Part shown: positions 18,563-26,485 of the stretch, piece after piece
Layout: each line of letters starts with the position of its first letter
Position numbering within the stretch: position 1 is the first letter of the stretch
DNA from: an uncultured Armatimonadota bacterium
GTDB taxonomy: Bacteria; Armatimonadota; Fimbriimonadia; Fimbriimonadales; Fimbriimonadaceae
Assembly (NCBI GenBank): GCA_903833215.1
Contig: CAILEM010000010.1
Coordinates: 62,001 to 126,000, forward strand
Length of the DNA stretch: 64,000 nt
Direction of reading: 5' to 3'
Notes under the pieces: model-generated
Database searches by the model: none
What the model saw: only the letters and a program-made list of their open reading frames with translations
What the model was told of the DNA's origin: nothing
Made by a program: the position numbers and the translations under genes

Positions 18563-20566
18563 ATGCTCAGATTCGTTTCATCATTTGCTTTTGCCGCAGT
18601 TGTTGCCGCTTGCGGCTTCGCACAGGGTTGGCAGTGTTACGGTGGAGATGCCCAGCATTCGGGTCAGTTCGTAGGCACAAGCCAAACCGCGAATCTGGTC
18701 AAATGGCAGACGTCTCTCGATCAGAACCGCGCCTACTACGGCAATGAAGTGTTGGTTCACTACGCCGCTCCCACCGTGACTCAAATGAACACAGTGGTTT
18801 ATGGGTACAGCTTTACGTCCACCGTCAATGGCTCGCCAAGCTACGACAATTGGCGTGTGATTGGCCGTAAGGGAACGACCGGCGCACAAGTGTGGTCCAT
18901 GGATACCGACTACAGTGCAGCCGTTATCTACCCCAATGATTGGACATCCGTATTTCCAATGACACTGTACAAAATGTCAAGCGGAGCAACCACACGTGGA
19001 GTTGTCGCAGCAGGAGCCGCCGGATCAATCTTGATCCGGCCAGATGCAGACTCAGCGTCAAGTGCCTCAAATCGTGTCGTGTTCTACACCACGCTATCCG
19101 ACTTTAACAAGAACAAAGCGACCTACGCTCCAATCAAAATCAACACACCGATCTCCGCGGATAACGCTGGCAATTTGTTCTTCGGCTATGAAGTGATTTC
19201 CACTGTTCCATTCACTTCAGTTGGCTCCGGCGGAATCGTAAAAGTTAACGCGAAAACTGGGGCTGTTACCTTCAAGTCGGTTTCGGACCTTAAAATTGAC
19301 GGTTCGCTTAGTCGTCCAGCGATGAATGCGGCTCCGGCCGTTACCGCGGACGGTAAGTTTATCTACGTTGCTTTGGTTGGTGGTTCTGCAACACTGGCAA
19401 AGCTCAACACTTCGGACCTATCTGTCGTCGCAAAAGTCCAGGTCATGGACCCGTCGGTCAACGGTAGCGCAAGTTTTATCAACGAGTCTTCCGCTTCACC
19501 TATGATCGGTCCAGATGGCCAGGTGTTCATGGGTGTGTTTGGCAACCAATGGCGCGAGAGTCACGGTTGGATGATGCAGTTCGATTCGAACCTCAATCCG
19601 AAGGATGCAGCCGGCAAGAAATTCCCAACCGGAGCGTTTGGATGGGATGACACCGCAAGCATTGTTCCAGCCACGATGGTGCCGTCATACAAGGGTAAAG
19701 CGAAGTACCTCCTCCTAACGAAGTACAACAACTACGACATGGGCGGCGACGCTGGTGCCGACGGTTCCAACAAGGTCGCTGTACTTGATCCAACGAGCGA
19801 TTCCATCAGTAAGGACCGTCAGTCGGGTATCGCGGTTATGAACGAAGTTCTGACTGTTCTTGGCCCAACCTTAACTGGTGACCCAAATCACCCAGCCGCC
19901 GTCAACGAGTGGTGCATTAACTCCGCCGCCGTCGATGTGAACCGCAAGAGCGCGATCATCAACAGTGAAGACGGTCACATGTACCGATGGAGTTTTGTCA
20001 CGAACTCGCTTGTCGAGAACATCCCACTTCAGCCTGCGACGGGTGAAGCCTATACCGAAACCGCGATTGGACCAGATGGCCAGCTCTACGTCATCAATAA
20101 CTCCATTCTGTTCGCTATTGGCTCGAACAACGCGACTGCCGTGAGCACGGTTCAGGGCGCCGGAGTTTCAGGCACCGTCAAAAATGTCTGGAGCCTAGAC
20201 GGCCAATCTTATTCGGTAGGGTCCGTGAATACCAGTAGTGGTCAAACAGCAACAGTCGAGGCTGACTTCACGCTTACGACTGCCAACCCAACCTCGCTAA
20301 CGTACGCTGGCAATGTTGCGGCGGGCAAGGGCGCAACTGGGAGCATGTACGCCTATAACTACACAACCAAGAAGTTTGATCTGCTCGGAAGTGGAACGAT
20401 TGGCGGGCTGGACTCTCACTTCAGCAATACGATTAGCTCAAACGTTGGCCGATACATCGGCACTGGCGGAAAGGTTCGCCTGAGGTTAACCGCCCTTGTG
20501 CCACCTACCGTGTCGAAGACGAAGTTCACATTCGTCATTGACACCATCACCTGCGGCCTGAACTAA
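18563..20566 (+). CDS. Secreted PQQ-like beta-propeller protein
   Basis: 667 residues. The ATG at 18563 starts a signal peptide (MLRFVSSFAFAAVVAACGFAQ). GWQCYGGDAQHSGQFVGTSQ is the usual opening of PQQ/BamB-type propellers (W-x-x-x-x-x-D-x-x-x-S/T-G). Blades with phrases such as TGAQVWSMDTDY and AAPAVTADGKFIYVAL run to about residue 520, followed by a beta-sandwich-like C-terminal part. No true PQQ-dehydrogenase active site was seen. Probably an exported structural or binding protein. An excellent terminator follows. Confidence 0.8.
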   Translation: MLRFVSSFAFAAVVAACGFAQGWQCYGGDAQHSGQFVGTSQTANLVKWQTSLDQNRAYYGNEVLVHYAAPTVTQMNTVVYGYSFTSTVNGSPSYDNWRVIGRKGTTGAQVWSMDTDYSAAVIYPNDWTSVFPMTLYKMSSGATTRGVVAAGAAGSILIRPDADSASSASNRVVFYTTLSDFNKNKATYAPIKINTPISADNAGNLFFGYEVISTVPFTSVGSGGIVKVNAKTGAVTFKSVSDLKIDGSLSRPAMNAAPAVTADGKFIYVALVGGSATLAKLNTSDLSVVAKVQVMDPSVNGSASFINESSASPMIGPDGQVFMGVFGNQWRESHGWMMQFDSNLNPKDAAGKKFPTGAFGWDDTASIVPATMVPSYKGKAKYLLLTKYNNYDMGGDAGADGSNKVAVLDPTSDSISKDRQSGIAVMNEVLTVLGPTLTGDPNHPAAVNEWCINSAAVDVNRKSAIINSEDGHMYRWSFVTNSLVENIPLQPATGEAYTETAIGPDGQLYVINNSILFAIGSNNATAVSTVQGAGVSGTVKNVWSLDGQSYSVGSVNTSSGQTATVEADFTLTTANPTSLTYAGNVAAGKGATGSMYAYNYTTKKFDLLGSGTIGGLDSHFSNTISSNVGRYIGTGGKVRLRLTALVPPTVSKTKFTFVIDTITCGLN

Positions 20567-20585
20567 AGGCGAGAGTGATTCTTGA

Positions 20586-20622
20586 GGGGTGATTCCAGGA
20601 TGCTGGAATCACCCCTTTTTTT
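20586..20622. terminator. Strong bidirectional terminator
   Basis: A 13-base perfect stem, GGGGTGATTCCAG (20586-20598) with CTGGAATCACCCC (20603-20615), loop GATG, followed by T7. It separates the convergent genes ending at 20566 and 20621. Confidence 0.92.
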
Positions 20623-22162
20623 AGTTCTTTTGTGGGTAGCTGTTACGATCTTTCGCGGCTTCGGTGAGCTTAAGAATCTCTTTGCCTAAAGGTTCATCGG
20701 TCGCGGCTCCCGCCGGATCCTGAGTTCGCAGAAAGTGGATGAGCTCCGCTGTATTCCCCTTGGTATTCATCTTCTGCCATACAAGGTGAGTGCGAACGAG
20801 GTCCTCCTTCAGTAGGAGCAAGTTCATTCGAATGGAATTCGATGCGAACTTTATGTATAAATCTCGATGCTCTGGATTCGTCGGAATGTCCCGATAGAAG
20901 TACGAAAAAGCCCTCAGTCCCGCGAAATCCCATATCCTTCGCTTGCGACTTTGAGCCTCTCCCCATGAACTGGGGTTGTTTGATACCACTGCTTGTCGCC
21001 TTGCAGTGGCGTAGACGCTATGCATCGGATAAGGGCCATCCTTAGAAAGGCTCTCAGCCATCCACAGACCGTACCGCGTCTTATCGTCGTAGGACGTTTT
21101 GAAAAGCCCTTGATCAGACAACCAGCCTGCCCAGAACCAAGCTGCCCGCAACTGGTGAAATTGATCGGCAAGCGGTGTGGCGCCAGTCTTTTTTATCACT
21201 GTCTCGGGAGGCATGCCGAGCGATTGCGGATCGCGCCCCATCATCTGGCGAACCATATCCCCGACGTCCCAAAACGCGTTGTAGCTACCCAGGGTAAGAA
21301 TGTCGGTGGAAATCGGGACTGCATCGGCTTCGGAATGGTGGCGAATCCGATCTTGCCATATCAGTAGCGCTCGGAATTTCAACGCGGAAATGGCGGGGAA
21401 CCCAAGCATCCTGCTCGTTTTTACAACCTGAACGTGGTGAAGAAAGAGCGATTTTAAGTTCTCCTGGGTCGGATTGGCGAGGTACTTATCCTCCAATGAA
21501 TACCACGCTTGCAGATCTTCTTCTGGGATGAGGGGCGCGATCTCAGGGAGCCATTGTGCAATCGACGCATGGTCATCGCCATGTACGAAATCTTCCGACA
21601 GGCGATTCAGCGGAATACCGATTTTGAGTTGGATAGGTGACAGGTCCAGCAACTCTTTCTCAGCGACCTTCGCCTTGGCAAGGGAGTCAATCCGCCCTTC
21701 AAAAAAGTGAGGAAGTCTCACCTTCAACTCATGGCCGAATGCCAAGTCTCTCTCCGTCGCAGTATTCCCTGCAAGCACGGTCCCGCCTGGCTGGAGAGGC
21801 CGATTTTCGTTCGGATCACGCAAGTCCCTCAAATTGAGCTTGGCACGCAACGCATGAACATAGTTCACGATCGTTTGAGTGTCCTCGGCGTTGAGGTGGA
21901 CGGCGGCTCGACGCTTTAGGTTTGCGTCATCAAAGTTGTATACAGCCAATTCGATACCGTCTGGGCTGTGGCAAGTCGCACAGGAAGCTCCTCCATCAAT
22001 TCGTCCTGACTTGCGCCAAATCTTTAAGCCTTTGGCCAAGACTTCGTCCTGGGATTTCACCGCATTTCGGGTCGGTGTACTCGCCGAAACACCACTCGAA
22101 ATCAATCCGACACCAACAAACAAAGGGAGGAATCCCATCAATAGCCGACTGTGCTTAAACAC
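20621..22162 (-). CDS. Exported c-type-cytochrome-like protein, about 510 residues
   Basis: 513 residues starting with GTG. A signal peptide (LLMGFLPLFVGVGLISSGVSA) is followed by a single haem motif CATCH (about residue 60) inside SGRIDGGASCATCHSPDGIELA, and TIVNYVHALR closes the cytochrome fold at about 105. The remaining 400 residues are helical and rich in Trp, His and Arg (for example RAAWFWAGWLSDQGLFKT); I do not recognise a domain there. It is probably periplasmic and redox-linked. The gene has its own TATCAT-driven start and follows the acyl-CoA dehydrogenase. Confidence 0.75.
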   Translation of the reverse strand: MFKHSRLLMGFLPLFVGVGLISSGVSASTPTRNAVKSQDEVLAKGLKIWRKSGRIDGGASCATCHSPDGIELAVYNFDDANLKRRAAVHLNAEDTQTIVNYVHALRAKLNLRDLRDPNENRPLQPGGTVLAGNTATERDLAFGHELKVRLPHFFEGRIDSLAKAKVAEKELLDLSPIQLKIGIPLNRLSEDFVHGDDHASIAQWLPEIAPLIPEEDLQAWYSLEDKYLANPTQENLKSLFLHHVQVVKTSRMLGFPAISALKFRALLIWQDRIRHHSEADAVPISTDILTLGSYNAFWDVGDMVRQMMGRDPQSLGMPPETVIKKTGATPLADQFHQLRAAWFWAGWLSDQGLFKTSYDDKTRYGLWMAESLSKDGPYPMHSVYATARRQAVVSNNPSSWGEAQSRKRRIWDFAGLRAFSYFYRDIPTNPEHRDLYIKFASNSIRMNLLLLKEDLVRTHLVWQKMNTKGNTAELIHFLRTQDPAGAATDEPLGKEILKLTEAAKDRNSYPQKN

Positions 22163-22171
22163 TGCGAGGTT

Positions 22172-22177
22172 ATGATA
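22172..22177 (-). promoter_or_regulatory. -10 box TATCAT before the cytochrome-like gene
   Basis: The box ends nine bases before the GTG at 22162. Confidence 0.5.
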
Positions 22178-22201
22178 CAGGTATCCACCCCAACCTGGCT
22201 G

Positions 22202-23788
22202 TCAGGAGATTGGACGACGGTTTTGATATACCGCCTCGGCCAGGGCCGCTATGTCAGTCTGCTCACACTGCGGAAGGGTGACAGCAGCGCCCGTGAGCAG
22301 TTGGAAAGCCTCTGCCCCCCGCGCGTTAAGCCATGGCAGAACCGTTGCGTGCAGCGCTGCACCATGCCCCTTCGATTGCATTGACCGCAGTCGCGTGGAC
22401 TGCTCTGCATAACTCAGGAGCAGCAAATCGGAGACGGCCCCGAGGCTAACCTGGTCCTTCACATTCAGGGCCAGAGCTTTCCCAGCCAACTCGGACAAGA
22501 ACGAGTCGCCGACTGCAGTTCCCAGAATCTTCCCGTCTCGAATCTTTCGCGCAAGACGGTCTGCGATGAACAGCCGATTGATCTCGTTTGTCCCCTCATA
22601 GATTCGACTGACACGAGCATCGCGATAGTGGCGAGCAATCGGGAATTCCTCGGTAAATCCGTATCCGCCAAAGACCTGGATTGCTTCGTCGATTATGAGA
22701 GACTCGATTTCCGTCGAGAACACTTTGCAAGCGCTGCACTCAACCGAGAATTCCTCTGCGGCTTTGCGGTTTCCCTCAACTGTGCCGCCCCAAAGGTCGA
22801 ATGCGGCATCGATCATCGCACCGGTGCGGTATATCATGGATTCCGCCGCATAGAACCAGGCAGCCATCATCGCAAACTTCTTCTGAATCAGGCCAAAACT
22901 CGAAATCGGCTGCCCAAATTGCCGACGATCAACCGCGTACGCTGCCGCAAGCCCGATCGCATCGCGCGCAGGACCAATCGACATCGCAGCCAGCTTGAAT
23001 CGCCCAATATTCAGCGCATTAAATGCCACATGATGCCCTTGTCCTACCTGATGGAGCAGGTTCTCGGCCGGAACTTCCGCATTGTCCAGGATCAACCGCG
23101 CCGTGGAGGATCCCTTAAGCCCCATCTTGTGCTCTTCGCGTGAAACTGTCACGCCAGGGAAGTCCTTCTCAACCAAAAATGCGCTGAACTTGTCGCCGTC
23201 GACCTTTGCCATTACCAAGAACAGATCGGCCCACTTTGCGTTGCTGATCCACATCTTGGTGCCGTTCAGAACGTATTTGTCACCAACCAAGTCAGCCCTT
23301 GTGGTCGCCGAGAGAGCATCGCTCCCACTGTTTGGCTCGCTCAGGGCGTAGGCGCCTATCCATTCTCCAGATGCCAACAGCGGAAGATACTGCTGCTTCT
23401 GCTTGTCCGTGCCGAACAGAGACAGCCCAACCTGGCTAATGCCACTCGTTATTCCGTAAGTGACGCTAAACGAACCGTTGAGGCTCATGAATTCGAGAAT
23501 CCGAGCCGCAATCGTCTTGGAGAGCCCCAGTCCCCCGAAGGCGTCAGATGTGTCGACACCGCAGAGTCCCAATTCTCCGGCATGTCGAATGAGACCAGGC
23601 ATCAGCCCATCTTCTTGCTTGTCGAGTCGTTCGAGGAGGGGAAGGACTTCACTTCGCGAAAACTGCTCAGCGGTCTGAATCATCAGCGCTTCATCGCCGA
23701 CGAACTGTTCGGGCGCGAAGATGGACGATGGTGTTTCGGCGAAAAAAGAGCAGCCCGAAGGCGAGAGTTCAGTAGTCAGGGGCATCAT
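22202..23788 (-). CDS. Acyl-CoA dehydrogenase, long form
   Basis: About 528 residues; tandem ATGs at 23788 and 23785 follow a weak AGG site. FAD/acyl-CoA dehydrogenase motifs are YALSEPNSGSDALS (about 150), NGTKMWISNAKWADLFLVMA, RRQFGQPISSFG and GGYGFTEEFPIARHYRDARV, with the catalytic Glu in IYEGTNEINR. The extra about 130 C-terminal residues make it VLCAD/ACAD9-like. It would oxidise fatty acyl-CoA to the enoyl-CoA. It is on the same strand, 88 bases after the gene at 23877-24767; no other beta-oxidation genes are in the window. Confidence 0.92.
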   Translation of the reverse strand: MMPLTTELSPSGCSFFAETPSSIFAPEQFVGDEALMIQTAEQFSRSEVLPLLERLDKQEDGLMPGLIRHAGELGLCGVDTSDAFGGLGLSKTIAARILEFMSLNGSFSVTYGITSGISQVGLSLFGTDKQKQQYLPLLASGEWIGAYALSEPNSGSDALSATTRADLVGDKYVLNGTKMWISNAKWADLFLVMAKVDGDKFSAFLVEKDFPGVTVSREEHKMGLKGSSTARLILDNAEVPAENLLHQVGQGHHVAFNALNIGRFKLAAMSIGPARDAIGLAAAYAVDRRQFGQPISSFGLIQKKFAMMAAWFYAAESMIYRTGAMIDAAFDLWGGTVEGNRKAAEEFSVECSACKVFSTEIESLIIDEAIQVFGGYGFTEEFPIARHYRDARVSRIYEGTNEINRLFIADRLARKIRDGKILGTAVGDSFLSELAGKALALNVKDQVSLGAVSDLLLLSYAEQSTRLRSMQSKGHGAALHATVLPWLNARGAEAFQLLTGAAVTLPQCEQTDIAALAEAVYQNRRPIS

Positions 23789-23876
23789 TGGACCTGCTGG
23801 AATCATTCAAGGGCGAAAAGTCCTCGAACGCAAAATGTACCTCAACCCAGGGCGGCCCAGTGGATTGGGCCAGGGA

Positions 23877-24767
23877 TTACGGGTTCAAGACAATATTGCC
23901 AAACCTGACCCTTGTGATGGGCCGAACGAGAAGCTCGACCTTGGCCACCTTTGCCGCATCGCCCTTAAAAGCAACTCGACGTTCCTCGGGATAAACGCCT
24001 GCACTCTCAAAAGGTCGTCCCCTCGCATCCTTCGCTGCAAACCAGATGTCATCGCGTGCAAACCGCCGGGGCACGATGTACTCCACCTTGAACAACGAGT
24101 CGAACTTTACAGACTTGAAGTCTGGCTTCTTCGAGGGATCATGCTTGGCTGCTGGCATCGGCGCTGTGTAGGGCTCAAGCTGTTCTCCAAAGGCGAAGCC
24201 ACGTAGTCGTTTTAGGTTCGTGAATACACCGCTTTCGACTGTTTTGAACTCCTCCGTTGCCACACGCACCTGGAACTCCGTTCGTCGATCTCCCGGCAGG
24301 ATATGGAGTCCTCCAAGGCATTCGAACACGTTCTTGTTCTCTGCATGAGACCGGATGATTGCTGGACCTGCCGCTGTTTCGACGATGGGGAAGTAGTTTG
24401 CCGATCGACGCGCTTTCGGTAGCGTCAACCGCATGAGAATTTGCTTGCCTTTCAATCCAGCAAGATCGGAGGACGTAAAAGGAGCCATCGAAACCACGAT
24501 TGGCGTGCCGTCGGGTTTCCTGGCATTTTCAAGCTTTCCATCCGTGACCGCAATAAGCTCAAGCCGACTACCATCCGCAAATACTTGTGAACTGGATGCC
24601 AGCTTTAATGTGTGACCACGCCTCGGCCCCCGGTTCCGCTGTGCATTGCCAATGCTGCACATGAGGATGCACATTGGCAGAAGCAGGCAGAGGAGCCCAA
24701 CCTTCGGACGAAGGGCGGTTTGATTGTTCAGCTCGGGTCGACAGTCGCACTGAAATCGAAAATGCAC
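23877..24767 (-). CDS. Exported protein of unknown function
   Basis: 296 residues from a GTG at 24767. I chose this start because a complete promoter sits immediately in front of it. After a charged stretch, a hydrophobic segment (VGLLCLLLPMCILMCSIG) acts as a signal peptide or anchor. The mature part is beta-strand-rich with repeated modules such as FKSVKFDSLFKVEYIVPRR and VKVELLVRP-like phrases. I recognise no family. The frame stays open to 25052, but this part is implausible as protein and contains another start region. Confidence 0.6.
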   Translation of the reverse strand: MHFRFQCDCRPELNNQTALRPKVGLLCLLLPMCILMCSIGNAQRNRGPRRGHTLKLASSSQVFADGSRLELIAVTDGKLENARKPDGTPIVVSMAPFTSSDLAGLKGKQILMRLTLPKARRSANYFPIVETAAGPAIIRSHAENKNVFECLGGLHILPGDRRTEFQVRVATEEFKTVESGVFTNLKRLRGFAFGEQLEPYTAPMPAAKHDPSKKPDFKSVKFDSLFKVEYIVPRRFARDDIWFAAKDARGRPFESAGVYPEERRVAFKGDAAKVAKVELLVRPITRVRFGNIVLNP

Positions 24768-24773
24768 TCGGCT

Positions 24774-24802
24774 ATTATCGCAATAAGAGCAGGGTTTGTA
24801 AA
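24774..24802 (-). promoter_or_regulatory. Full promoter TTTACA-N17-GATAAT for the exported protein
   Basis: -35 TTTACA at 24802-24797 and -10 GATAAT at 24779-24774 with an exact 17-base spacer; the GTG start is six bases further on. It is the clearest two-box example of the leaderless arrangement in the window. Confidence 0.75.
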
Positions 24803-24832
24803 AGGCTAAGCCTCCAACATGCGAAAAGAGCC

Positions 24833-24958
24833 TTAAGCTGACTCTCGATAGCCACGAACGATTGCGGTTCGGATAAGCACAGCCACCACAACGACGAGGC
24901 AGACCTTGATTCCAAACGGAATTGCGACCAGCAGAAAACACATCCGACCGTAATTCAT
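24833..24958 (-). CDS. 41-residue single-helix membrane protein
   Basis: The minus strand from ATG 24958 to TAA 24833 encodes 41 residues: a short basic start (MNYGRM), one long hydrophobic run from CFLLVAIPFG through VCLVVVVAVLI, then a basic tail (RTAIVRGYRESA). The inside-positive tail fits a membrane protein. A TATACT box ends six bases before the ATG, the same spacing seen at larger genes here. I do not know a family. It lies between the tRNA and the promoter of the exported-protein gene. Confidence 0.55.
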   Translation of the reverse strand: MNYGRMCFLLVAIPFGIKVCLVVVVAVLIRTAIVRGYRESA

Positions 24959-24964
24959 GCACCC

Positions 24965-24970
24965 AGTATA
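24965..24970 (-). promoter_or_regulatory. -10 box TATACT before the 41-residue gene
   Basis: The box ends six bases before the ATG at 24958; no Shine-Dalgarno site. Confidence 0.5.
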
Positions 24971-25063
24971 GCGATTCGATAGGCAGTCCGACGTTGCCGA
25001 CACAACCACCCCAGACGAAAATCCCCTCCCAAGCGGTCCGGGAAGGTATCATCTGCCGAAGTG

Positions 25064-25139
25064 GGGCCTGTAGCTCAGGGGTTAGAGCGTGCGGCTCATA
25101 ACCGCTTGGTCGTGGGTTCGATCCCCACCGGGCCCACCA
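25064..25139 (+). tRNA. tRNA with CAU anticodon (Ile2 likely, or elongator Met), CCA encoded
   Basis: The acceptor stem GGGCCTG pairs with CGGGCCC (one G-T pair), A is the discriminator base, and CCA is encoded at 25137-25139. D arm GTAGCTCAGGGGTTAGAGC, anticodon loop CTCATAA, variable loop TTGGTCG and T arm GTGGGTTCGATCCCCAC are all intact. The acceptor stem and the CTTGGTCG segment look more like bacterial tRNA-Ile(CAU), in which TilS converts C34 to lysidine, than like tRNA-Met. It lacks the three G-C pairs of initiator tRNA. Confidence 0.9.
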
Positions 25140-25160
25140 CCTTTCGCAAAGCGAAAATTA

Positions 25161-25190
25161 TCCGCCGTAGCTCACGAGAGCGAAGGAGGG
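25161..25190. repeat. Short imperfect palindrome downstream of the tRNA
   Basis: CCGCCGTAGCTC-ACGA-GAGCGAAGGAGGG folds with GCTC/GAGC and CC-x-CC/GG-x-GG pairs. The core GCCGTAGC..GCGAAGGAGG is repeated at 18313-18335. A small hairpin TTTCGC-AAA-GCGAAA at 25142-25156 precedes it and may terminate the tRNA. Confidence 0.5.
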
Positions 25191-25224
25191 CAACCCCGCC
25201 ACCCCACATCTACCTGGTCACCTC

Positions 25225-25346
25225 GTAGTCGGCGCTGATCGTACCGACGTCCGGAAACGCGTAGCACACCTCGCATGGAGACGTGGCAAACCCCATGGGC
25301 CAACAAAACCCTAGGCTGCTGCGTCGGTACGATCACCGCCGTCTAC
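25225..25346. repeat. Long inverted repeat: 25-base arms, 72-base loop
   Basis: Arm 25225-25249 and arm 25322-25346 match in inverted orientation at about 23 of 25 positions (core GATCGTACCGACG against CGTCGGTACGATC). It occupies the 270-base spacer between the tRNA and lepB, which otherwise holds only short chance frames. It could be a terminator-like structure, a remnant of an inverted duplication, or a mobile-element trace. Confidence 0.6.
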
Positions 25347-25409
25347 GGGTCTGGTAGGTGGCCCCGATTTTTACCGTCACTTCGGACGCTGTCGCGAGCG
25401 AATCTGCAT

Positions 25410-26381
25410 CTATCGTGTTCGCTGAATGTGCGACCACGGCCACCACACAAACTCTGACCGACCCACAATCTGCTCACGTGACACGAGTCCCCAGGCACGC
25501 CCATCGTACGAGTTATTCCGGTTGTCCCCCATCATCAGATACATACCCTTGGGAATGCGCTCTGCCGGCAACGACACCGCGGTCTTCTGATCCGAAGGAT
25601 TCGGCAGCCTAAACGGCAACGCCACGTGATAGGGCTGGCTCGTTTCGGCATAGTCACCAACTCTCGGTGAGGGATCATTGGCGTCCATTTCGGTGTAGTT
25701 GAGGGGAAGAAGTTTCCCGTAGAGGTTCACAAGCTTGAAGCTTGGTTTGGTGACGTGCTTCACTTCGTCGGGTGAAAGCTTCCGGTACTCCTGACAGTGA
25801 TTCGGGTTATCGATGCAGACCGAATAGGCTTGATAAGGCTCTTCGATAACCTTGCCGTTTCGATACACAACGCCTTTCTTCATCTCAATCAAGTCGCCTG
25901 GAACCCCAATACATCGCTTCACAAAGTCAAACTTCATCTCGCCATCTGCGCCGAGATCCGTCTTAAGAAGGGCACTCGTCGTGGGAGGGTGGAACACCAC
26001 AACGTCACCGGCCTGCGGGTCCGTGTAGCGGTAGATCAGCTTGTTCGCCAAGATGAAGTCATTGACGTGAAGTTGAGACCACATCGACCCCGTGGGAATC
26101 AGAAACGCCTGAAACCCAAACGGCCGAATGAGCATGAACACCAACACGCCCGCATAAATCATCGAATCCAGCAGTTCATTGGTGAACTGCACGAACCCGT
26201 AAGAACCACTCCGCCTGTGCTTCGCCGTCCGGAGGAGGTATGGCTGAACGATGAGCCGGATCACCGAAAGCACACAGACCCCAACAACCACCTTACTAAG
26301 CGGTGTCCGAGCCAAGTGGTCAACGATCTCACGCGCTCCATCCGGTTGGGCTTGGGCGAACAGAAGGTTGAATGGGCTCAT
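25410..26381 (-). CDS. lepB: Signal peptidase I, second paralogue
   Basis: 323 residues from the ATG at 26381; the frame extends to a TTG at 26435 but that part is poorly supported. Two membrane helices (about 30-50 and 73-92) precede the catalytic domain. FLIPTGSMWSQL supplies the nucleophile Ser99, FDFVKRCIGVPGD the general-base Lys155, and MGDNRNNSYDGR the box E signature. All catalytic parts look intact. The enzyme cleaves leader peptides of Sec- and Tat-exported proteins at the outer face of the inner membrane. It lies 104 bases downstream of a close paralogue. Confidence 0.93.
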   Translation of the reverse strand: MSPFNLLFAQAQPDGAREIVDHLARTPLSKVVVGVCVLSVIRLIVQPYLLRTAKHRRSGSYGFVQFTNELLDSMIYAGVLVFMLIRPFGFQAFLIPTGSMWSQLHVNDFILANKLIYRYTDPQAGDVVVFHPPTTSALLKTDLGADGEMKFDFVKRCIGVPGDLIEMKKGVVYRNGKVIEEPYQAYSVCIDNPNHCQEYRKLSPDEVKHVTKPSFKLVNLYGKLLPLNYTEMDANDPSPRVGDYAETSQPYHVALPFRLPNPSDQKTAVSLPAERIPKGMYLMMGDNRNNSYDGRAWGLVSREQIVGRSEFVWWPWSHIQRTR

Positions 26382-26485
26382 GGAGTACCAGCGCAGACTT
26401 GTCGGGTCTGTCGGTAGTACGAGCAGCAATACCAAATTGGTTTCGGAATCACCCTGATCTCAACGCATAGCCGTGAAGGCTTTGC

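Noticed and set aside
24768-25052. N-terminal extension of the exported protein at 23877
   Set aside because: It would cover the 41-residue gene and the mapped promoter; its sequence has no protein-like pattern and the -35/-10 pair sits right before GTG 24767.
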